NCBI GenBank assembly: GCA_023053575.1
Contig: JAKZAP010000009.1
Coordinates: forward strand, 23,727,869-23,791,868
DNA from: Branchinecta lynchi
Taxonomy: Eukaryota; Arthropoda; Branchiopoda; Anostraca; Branchinectidae
Direction of reading: 5' to 3'
Length of the DNA: 64,000 nucleotides
Shown: piece by piece, positions 57,001 to 64,000 of the stretch
How the letters are laid out: the number at the start of each line of letters is the position of its first letter
Numbering within the stretch: position 1 is the first letter of the stretch
The notes under the pieces: model-generated
The model's input: the letters and a program-made list of their open reading frames with translations, nothing else
The model's database searches: none
Told to the model about the DNA's origin: nothing
Program-made: the position numbers and the translations under genes

Positions 57001-58350
57001 ACAAAGTGGTAATAAATGTCTTTCCACAATTGTCACCCCGACTTCATCCATGAAACATTGTGAAAGTAAGTGTTTTCTGTACCTGTGCGCGACGATCGAT
57101 TTCTTGAAAAAATCCACAACTTTGTATTCGCCACTGTATTCAGTATATCCGCAAGTAGAATTCGCAAGCACGTTTAGCGCACACAGGTCGGATGAAGACT
57201 GAAGTAGGGCTGTAAAGCTGATCTGCTATGTTTTTCATCCGTCTTGCCAGTCTTGCTAATGACCAGTAGTACAAGGGAGCCAAAGGCATCAGCACGTCGT
57301 TGGCTCGTTGCGTAAGTCGTAAAGAAATACTGTGCTCCGCCACTGCTCTTCCGAGCTTTCGAGTGGGGTTCTCGACTATAGATTTATTGGGTGACTTAGC
57401 CTGACAGCAACTAAATTGACAAACGATCTAAACCAAACAAGAAAGGGAATCTTCAAAAAACACCAAATAGTGTACACTGTGAATTCTTTTTATCTCGAAT
57501 ATTACAAACCCATTCTAGGGTTTTATTTCAGACCAGTGAATTCCTCAGGTGAAGACAATATCTTTGAACTCCAGTGTTTTTTTTTTTTTGGATAGAGAAG
57601 TTCAACTTAACGCTAAAAACAGAACGACAGAAAACACAAATTACAATATGGAGAATATTCAGAGACCTCATTTGGTCGTACTAAAGAAGATAAAAATCAC
57701 CGGAATATTTAGACCGCTCATTCTTCAGAAGAGTGGGCAATGGGTAAGGAGGTCGTGAAATCTTCCCCAAATTTGTTTGCCACAGAGGGAATTTGTCTAC
57801 TTCATTTTTAAAGCACAAGCCTTACTAGAAATGATCAGTCTATGAGGGCTGATAAATTGCTGAAAAAAAAGAAGTAAATAATGTACTCTGCTTCCTTAAA
57901 GGACCTGTCTTACCTATATCTTACCTTTAACCCGTGTAGGTACTCTAAGCTACTTCCGTCTTCACCGTTGCTCATCGCAGAGAAAGAAAATGCAGGAGGC
58001 GTATTCCGCGCGCCGACCCGCTCTTGAGCGCGTCCAAAGAACCAATCAGCTGTGTCTCCTACTTTTCCTCAAAGTGGTTTCATAGCGGTATAGCCAATTG
58101 TAGTGGTAATGAAACGTGATGTGGCGCGAAGCTACTATCATCCGCTCGTTCGCAGCGGAAAAGGCATGAGGAAATACTCGACACCACATAGCATAGTACA
58201 GAGATAGGGAGACGGAGGTTCTATCTGATTATTTGTTCTTGCTAGGGTACACAAGATTTTAGATAACGATCAGTCGAGTTTGTGGGTGGTCGTAGTAGTC
58301 TCTGGGAAGCAGCGTTAAAAGTTTATCCGAGGATGGATTAAAGCTAACTG
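57001..58350. other. SNRNP27 intron 3, no element resolved
   Basis: Small frames on both strands show no domain. Part of 57900-57990 (gacctgtcttacctata) resembles 43563-43590, so a dispersed repeat is likely. No gene called. Confidence 0.4.
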
Positions 58351-58356
58351 CAGTAG

Positions 58357-58453
58357 TTGCTACTGGGATTAATCTTATCTCTACTGGGACAAGGTTAATC
58401 CGAATCAGAGATAACCTTATCTCAATAGCGACAAGATTAATCCCAGTAGCAAA
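58357..58453. mobile_element. Short foldback MITE next to the SNRNP27 exon 4 acceptor
   Basis: Second copy of the 11540-11637 element: TTGCTACTGGGATTAATCTT at one end and its inverse at the other. It ends 58 bases before exon 4, so it occupies the region where the branch point would be expected. Confidence 0.82.
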
Positions 58454-58511
58454 TCCTGCAAGATATTTTTTACAGTGTACCCTGGTAAAAAAATTCTTTT
58501 TTTCTCTCCAG

Positions 58512-58702
58512 AGGACGACACAGCGATGGACGACGAAGAACGTATGATGCGTCAACTGATGGGTTTTGGAAATTTTGACACTTCGAAAGGCAAGAAAGTG
58601 CAGGATGACATTGGCGAAGCCCATATTATCGTAAAGCGGAAATACCGTCAGTACATGAACCGCAGAGGCGGTTTCAACCGCCCCCTGGATGCCGTGGAGT
58701 GA
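58512..58702 (+). CDS. SNRNP27: SNRNP27 exon 4: conserved C-terminal domain
   Basis: Acceptor TTTTTCTCTCCAG. AG completes GAG (Glu) with exon 3, then the frame runs to TGA at 58700-58702. It encodes EDDTAMDDEERMMRQLMGFG, NFDTSKGKKV and KRKYRQYMNRRGGFNRPLD, the near-invariant C-terminal signature of the U4/U6.U5 27 kDa protein, in which M-x-x-L-MGF and YMNR-GGFNRPLD are hallmarks. Total 170 residues; the vertebrate protein is about 155, the extra residues lying in the RD/RS part. A candidate AATAAA polyadenylation signal is at about 59283. Confidence 0.95.
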
Positions 58703-59400
58703 GAATTTTGACTGTAAACAAAAGCTAGTGTTGTTGTGACCAAGGACACATTATTCAACCTCAGAAGAATGTTCTACTAGTGTATAACACGTCGATAACC
58801 AGTTATATAATGAGTCATAGCTCGTCTGTATTCGATTGAGTTTCATTCGGACGAGCAGTATAGAATATGAATAGCGTGCTTTAGAATTTCCGAAAGGCCT
58901 ATCAGCTTCTATCAGTCACGTAGCTGTGGACCACTGAAAAAGATAAATTCGCACGTGAGCATACAGTTGGCATATTTCAGGTACTAGTGATTCAGTGGCG
59001 TGAGGGGAGCTAGCCGTCCGAAGCTTCCCCCACTTTTACCCGGATTTCCCCGCGGTAGGCTATTTCTCTTACGGTTGAAGCGCAAGGGTTTGAGCTGTAG
59101 AGCCTTGCCGCAATTATTGGTTCTCATATGCCTCACCGCTCGGCCGTCAGTGACCTTGTCCAACCTGAATGTTCTCGGGAGCCCCAGTTTTCTGTTCTTG
59201 CAATTAAGCAGTTCGACATTCTTACTGGTAAAGTATTTGTCAATTTTCTCTGTCAAATTCTTAGGTGAAAAGCATGGAAGCAAATAAAAGATTTCTTTTT
59301 GTATTTTGTATCGAGGACTCAAACACAGCTCAACGTATGTCGATCAACGGAAGGGGGGGGGGGGGTCTCGGCCACAGGCCGCAGCATCACTGTCTTATGC
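58703..59400. other. SNRNP27 3' UTR and downstream sequence
   Basis: The 3' UTR is expected to run to a site after the AATAAA at about 59283. A G-run lies at about 59351-59363. No further gene seen. Confidence 0.4.
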
Positions 59401-59404
59401 TATG

Positions 59405-59515
59405 GCTCCTCCTTCAAGGCGGGGCTTAACAAAAGCTGTCGATTGTCACCACTTGACTCCTCCCCTAGGAGGAGCCAACTCGTATCCTGCAGCCAATCCT
59501 TAGACTTGGGTACCA
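59405..59515. repeat. Copy of the 17.5-kb inverted-repeat centre
   Basis: cacttgactcctcccctagg and the ggaggagcc hairpin half match the centre at about 17490-17560 and 17960-18030. Single, without arms. Confidence 0.6.
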
Positions 59516-60717
59516 AGCACCAAAATAGTGGGGGAACCTTGGAGGCCACTTGTATCATATTAGTTGCTATTGTCCAATAAATCTTTCTTCTGATCTTATA
59601 TTTAATAGACTGTGTTTGTGTGTGTGTGAGGGGGAGGGGGGCTGAATAGAGATACAAAACGCGCAGTAGAGGGCTAATGCAGAGACGCCGTTGGAGGGGG
59701 AGGGGCAAAGATCAATTTTGGGCCCACATTCCGGATTTATTACTCAGAGTTTAGTTGCCCTTTGTACTTTTCGAATATACGTTAAAGTAACGTCAGTGCT
59801 GTATCGTGTAGGTACCTTTTGAAATCTATTTTGAGGCAAAAACATAGTACCTAAATAGAAGATTGTTCGCCCGTCAGAACTTTAGGGGGAGCGTAGACCC
59901 CCCAACGACGCCTGTGTGGACCCAAAATTTGCACCCTTCGATTGGTTGAAGCTCCGGATAGATACTGCAGTGTTGTTATTCTGCCTGTCTGATGTGATGC
60001 AACTGTGCACGTGGGAAACGTCTTTGCACCAAGCGTCAGAAAGGCTCCGGAAAAGCGCACGAATAACAAGACCAAAGATTTCGATGGGATCCCAAAAATC
60101 TAATATTTAATCCAGATTAGGCATGGGCACTGTTCCTGTTTTCTGTTTCTGTTTCTGTTTTTTTTCTCCTGTTTTGCTGTTTTCTGTTTTCTGTTTCAGG
60201 GACCCAAAATAAACAGAACAGCTGTTTTGAAGCCAGCTGTTTTTTTTCTCACCTGTTCTGTTCCGTTTTGGTGTATCCTGTTTTGCCCTGTTCCTGTTTT
60301 TTTTTACCTGTTTAAACAGCCAAATCTGTTTTTTGGGGGCAACCCGCCTTATCAGTACAACACATCTTTAACTCATCATTTCGAAATGCCACATTCCAAA
60401 AGAGGCCAATTTGTCAACCTTACCAGTGACCCACGCGAATTGTGGATGAGATGACGGCTATCAAAATTATTGAGCAAAAATCAAGCAATAGTAGGAACAA
60501 CAGCAAAAAATGGGAACTTCAGATACTGTAAATATTTATTCAGCTCAAGCTGACGGCGAATTGCATTTGACTGAGCTAAATGGATACCTAGTCAGCTAAG
60601 TCTTAGACTACTGTTGCAGCCTTCCGACCCTTCGTGGCAGAATCAGTCTTCGGGTCCAATATGAACAAGTGCGCAAGCGCTCAAACGTGATGTGTAAAAG
60701 TAAAACGTATATCATAT

Positions 60718-61170
60718 CAGAGATGGGCGAATCCAATCATGAAAGGATTCGAATCCGAATCCAGGGCTAAGTACGAATCCGAGTCCGAATCCTAATCCAC
60801 CGTTTCATGCTGAGGATTTGAATCCGAACTCGAATCCGGATTCGAATCCGATCTTAACAAAAATTAAATTATGTTCATAGGTTATAGTTTAAAAATCAGA
60901 GGTGACAAAAAACACTGATATTTCAGGTAATCAGATAATGTGATGGATTACTTAACATATTTGGTGGTGGACACCAAACAATTCGATTGTCTTAAGCCCT
61001 CTGTGTAAAAATTGGGAAAACGGAAACTGAAAAGATGTAGAATAGAAATTTGAGCGGATTCGTAAGATTCAGGGTTTGGAATCCGAGTCCGAAAGCAGAA
61101 GATTCAATCCGGCCAAAAGGACAAATCCTGGATTCGAATCCGAATCCGGATTGGGATTCGCCCATCTCTG
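60718..61170. mobile_element. Nested hAT MITE with GAATCCGAATCC-rich ends
   Basis: Ends CAGAGATGGGCGAATCC and GGATTCGCCCATCTCTG (one-base offsets inside), flanked by the 8-bp duplication tatcatat at 60710-60717 and 61171-61178. Subterminal (gaatccgaatcc)n arrays. Non-coding. Confidence 0.9.
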
Positions 61171-61837
61171 TATCATATATTGTGTACTAACAGCCTAAGA
61201 ACCATTCGCCCTTGACGTTTAATTCATTGGTCAATATGGGCCGAGTTGCCAGCGTTTGGATGTGGGTGGGGGGGGGGGGGGGAGTATCACCGAAAGATAC
61301 TTCTAGATGGGTCTTTGGGTGGGTCCAAAGACCCATCTGGACAATGATGTTCACTCATTCCAAATTTCCACCTTAGTACCAGGCATGCTTAGCAAGTTTG
61401 CGAATTTGGTCAGACAATTTACTCTGGGCAATCCGGGCCCAGTTGCACATAATTCGCAAAGTGGTGGTAAGCCTTTAAAATTTAACTGAAAAGCCAACTA
61501 ATTTTTGTGTCATTAAATTAACCATACTGAATTATTGGGATTATACAAAGGGTATTTTTTATTTTCCACTATCTGCTCTAGTTATGACGTTCAGAATATG
61601 TGCGGCCGTCCCCACAACGCAAATTCTACTATGACTCGGGAAATTTTAATCTAAACACAAACGCTGTTTTTCATTGGTCAGTGGTGAGATTGGTGAAGAT
61701 TGGATAGTGCCGGAACAACAGAAAAATCATAAATCTCTCTCGTACGGGGTGCAACAAAAATACAAGCGCATAGAGGTACCACAAATCACACGGAAATTCC
61801 ACTATTTGAAAAACGATTACTCGTGAATAGTGGAAGA

Positions 61838-61950
61838 ACGAAGTAACGCCTTTTCAGCGGCTCTTCAAGCTGTTTTAAGTGAATAAGTGATGGGTAACTA
61901 GTTAATACTAGATTGTCCTATCCCAGCCTTCTTAGGTTAAACTTTAAAGG
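61838..61950. repeat. Dispersed repeat shared with 16780-16905
   Basis: See the match at 16780. It lies inside the 3-kb hAT element, so it arrived either with it or later. Confidence 0.7.
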
Positions 61951-63170
61951 AAACATTAGTCACTGGGAGAATTGTAACCAATTGCCCTTGAACCGAGAGT
62001 GTATCGGGGGTTGAATCCCAAAAGTCACAACTAGACCCCAAGGCCCATAAGTACACCAAGTTTCAAATTAGCATCTGTCATGGTTCACGAGATAAGAATG
62101 CCAAAATAAAACGGTGAAAACCGAGAACGGAAAACCGGCTATCGCGGCCGCAAGAGTGGAGTGTTCATAAATTAACTTTCCACTAAAACCGAACATGTGT
62201 GATTACCAAGAAGGGCTCACACGACGTATTATCTGTTCAGCGAAGTTAAATGTGATTTCAAAAGACTGGTACTTTCAACTTCAAAAAGGCTAGAAAGGCT
62301 GAAATTAGCTTAGCGACATCACAACATCCGCACCGGTTCATAACTTGACAAACGATAACTTGAATTCCTGACAGTATTTTTGGCACAACCTCAGTTCTAT
62401 ACGGAAAAGTTGAGATTTGTTCAACTTGATGATGAAAGTGAAATTCCGTTTCACGGATTTTCGCAGAATAGTAGACCCACATTCAGCCGAGAAATCCGCG
62501 CGTTTTGAGCCTTGCATGACCATGCTCAAAAGAAACCACCGAGGAAAAGCTATTCGGTATTCTGATTGAACATGCATCTCTCGCGACCCTCCCCTCACAA
62601 AAAAAATGACCATCATCACCAACCACTGTCACGAAGTGAAGCTTGCTTAACTTTGAGTCTGTATGATCCGTAAACTTTAGTTTATTACCGATCACTATGG
62701 CAAACAATCCAAGTGGAAAGGTAGGCTATGCGAAAATTTTGTTGTTAAGACAAACGAAACTTCCATGGCTCATTTTCCATTGGGAAAAAGTGTAATTCAT
62801 TGATAAAGGCAGCTGGAATTCTGGACCAAGATATGTTCTATGAAATGAACTCGAAGAAAGGCATCTGTGCGGTGCAAGGAAGAACTATTTAAGATACTTC
62901 ATGGTACAGGGCAAACTATAGGTGAACTCTGCCATAAACGTAATACAAAAATACGGGAAATCAAATAATAAAAAAAAACCTGTTTTAAACAGCCGGTTCT
63001 GTTTTTTTACGCCTGTTTAACAGCTGTTTCTGTTTTCGAAGTCATCATTTCTGTTAAAACAGAACAGGACCTGTTTTCAAGTTTCCTGTTTTCTTTCTGT
63101 TTCTGTTCTTATGTGACCTGTTTCTGCCTGTTCCTGTTTGAATGCAAAAACAGAACAGTGCCCATGCCTA

Positions 63171-63680
63171 ATCCAGATTGTTGGGTCTTAACTTCGCCAG
63201 ATCCAGTCTTCGCCAGGCTAATCGTCAGACCACATCTTAGCTTTACCTGAAATTTCTAAGCCAGCAAATTTGTCTCGCCTTAAAGGCCGTAAGCGTATTC
63301 AACTTTTGCTTATGGCATTGATCATGGTGAGGAAAATCCAGATAAGAGTTTCAGTCGGGTTGCTCTCGGTCAGATGTGTTCGGACTAGCCTTGAGCTTCA
63401 ATAAAATTGCCGAGTTTTGGCAGAAATCGTGATGAATCATTTGTCCAGCAAGAAAACAAGTTCAGATATGGATTCAGCGACCCCTTCAATGAATATCTTA
63501 TTAGCTCATAAAGCATAGGCCTACATGTTTTTACCGTAAATCCAAACCCTCGTCTGCCTCTAAATATAGAACTAAAGGACCCGTCTACGAACTTGAACTG
63601 TACTTTGCCATTGAATCCTCATACTAAGCTTGAACAACATATATCAACCCCTACTAAGCTTGAACAACATAATATACCAA
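63171..63680 (+). mobile_element. Right part of a Pearl-like copy split by the hAT element
   Basis: Resumes the 4.8-kb family after the hAT: cttcgccagatccagtcttc (cf. about 4888-4905), acaagttcagat-n-tggattcagc (cf. 4970-4993), then the tail with cctctaaatatagaactaaa and ctacgaacttgaactg (cf. 6030-6070 and 13480-13530). It lacks the 136-bp core array and the (ACGG)n block. Confidence 0.65.
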
Positions 63681-63730
63681 CCCCTGCGACCTTTGATTAC
63701 ACTAGCTCTCTCCGACGTTCGCGCAGAGCT

Positions 63731-63970
63731 ATATTGATATTTTAGGCATTTACGATATTTTCGGGGACATTATTCGAGTATTCCACTATCCGGTTTTAGC
63801 TCTAGGCTTTTAGCACTAGGCCTAGTGGTAAGTTTTGGAGAGGTTTAAAATGTAAAAATATTGGTTTTCGTTCAAAGTTTTGAAAATATATACTAGTAGA
63901 GCTAAAACCGGATAGTGGAATACTGGAATAATCTCCCCCAAAATGTCGTAAATGCCGAAAATATCAATCA
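63731..63970. mobile_element. Foldback MITE with ~75-bp inverted arms
   Basis: Left arm 63731-63806 (tattccactatccggtttta) is the inverse of right arm about 63895-63970 (taaaaccggatagtggaata), with an 85-bp AT-rich centre. The window ends soon after, so the outer limit on the right is uncertain. Confidence 0.8.
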
Positions 63971-64000
63971 GTTTAAAGCAGGCGTGGATCGTCACGTGGC

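Larger units (their letters stand above)
60118..63170. mobile_element. 3-kb hAT-type element, gutted, with 8-bp target duplication
   Basis: Ends TAGGCATGGGCACTGTTC and GAACAGTGCCCATGCCTA, flanked by atccagat at 60110-60117 and 63171-63178. Both subterminal regions are ctgtttt-rich (60136-60340 and 63000-63140), inverted to each other. The interior (2.6 kb besides the nested MITE) has no transposase frame I can recognise. It is inserted in a Pearl-like copy whose halves lie at 60060-60117 and from 63171 on. Confidence 0.88.

Overview
This is animal nuclear DNA. Coding exons are short, spliced at GT/AG and separated by kilobase introns, and most of the window is transposon-derived repeat. The repeat mix (Pearl/Helentron-like arrays with an (ACGG)n block, non-LTR retrotransposons with microsatellite tails, hAT and TA-flanked MITEs, hammerhead-bearing foldback elements) fits a marine invertebrate. 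I cannot name the species.

Only one gene is recognised with confidence. SNRNP27, the U4/U6.U5 tri-snRNP 27 kDa protein, lies on the + strand in four coding exons at 31817-31869, 43273-43384, 51565-51721 and 58512-58702. All phases match and give 170 residues. Its 513 coding bases span about 27 kb because the introns are full of mobile elements. A second gene lies on the - strand between 15.9 kb and 4.1 kb. Four consecutive exons (15500-15938, 12594-12954, 11043-11096, 8943-9212) join in phase, followed by two competing terminal exons (8650-8880 or 4130-4282). It is helix-rich, I do not recognise the family, and its 5' end is missing.

Layout: 1-2275 is a tandem array of a ~281-bp unit ending in a GACGGACG block and a hairpin. 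2980-4163 holds a rearranged duplication of the 3' end of the unidentified gene. 4810-6240 is a second, 136-bp-unit Pearl-like array. 6.4-16 kb holds the unidentified gene among MITEs and hammerhead elements. 17.1-18.1 kb is a long inverted repeat. 18.6-19.9 kb is a hAT element beside a LINE 3' end. 20-31.7 kb is repeats and unassigned sequence. 31.8-58.7 kb is SNRNP27. Its intron 1 holds an I-like LINE remnant, TA-flanked MITEs (one nested), a four-copy ~0.8-kb tandem array and a hammerhead foldback element. Intron 2 holds a hAT element and a sense LINE reverse-transcriptase ORF. Intron 3 holds a near-complete antisense LINE with two ORFs. 60.1-63.2 kb is a 3-kb hAT-type element with another hAT MITE nested in it, inserted into a Pearl-like copy.

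The most interesting signal is a dispersed repeat carrying a minimal type I hammerhead ribozyme, as in Penelope-like elements and metazoan retrozymes. Two intact cores sit head to head at 41670-41979 inside an 11-bp target-site duplication. Another intact core is at 13320-13363. A variant at 9662-9706 has a compensatory change in stem I. Several decayed copies are also present.
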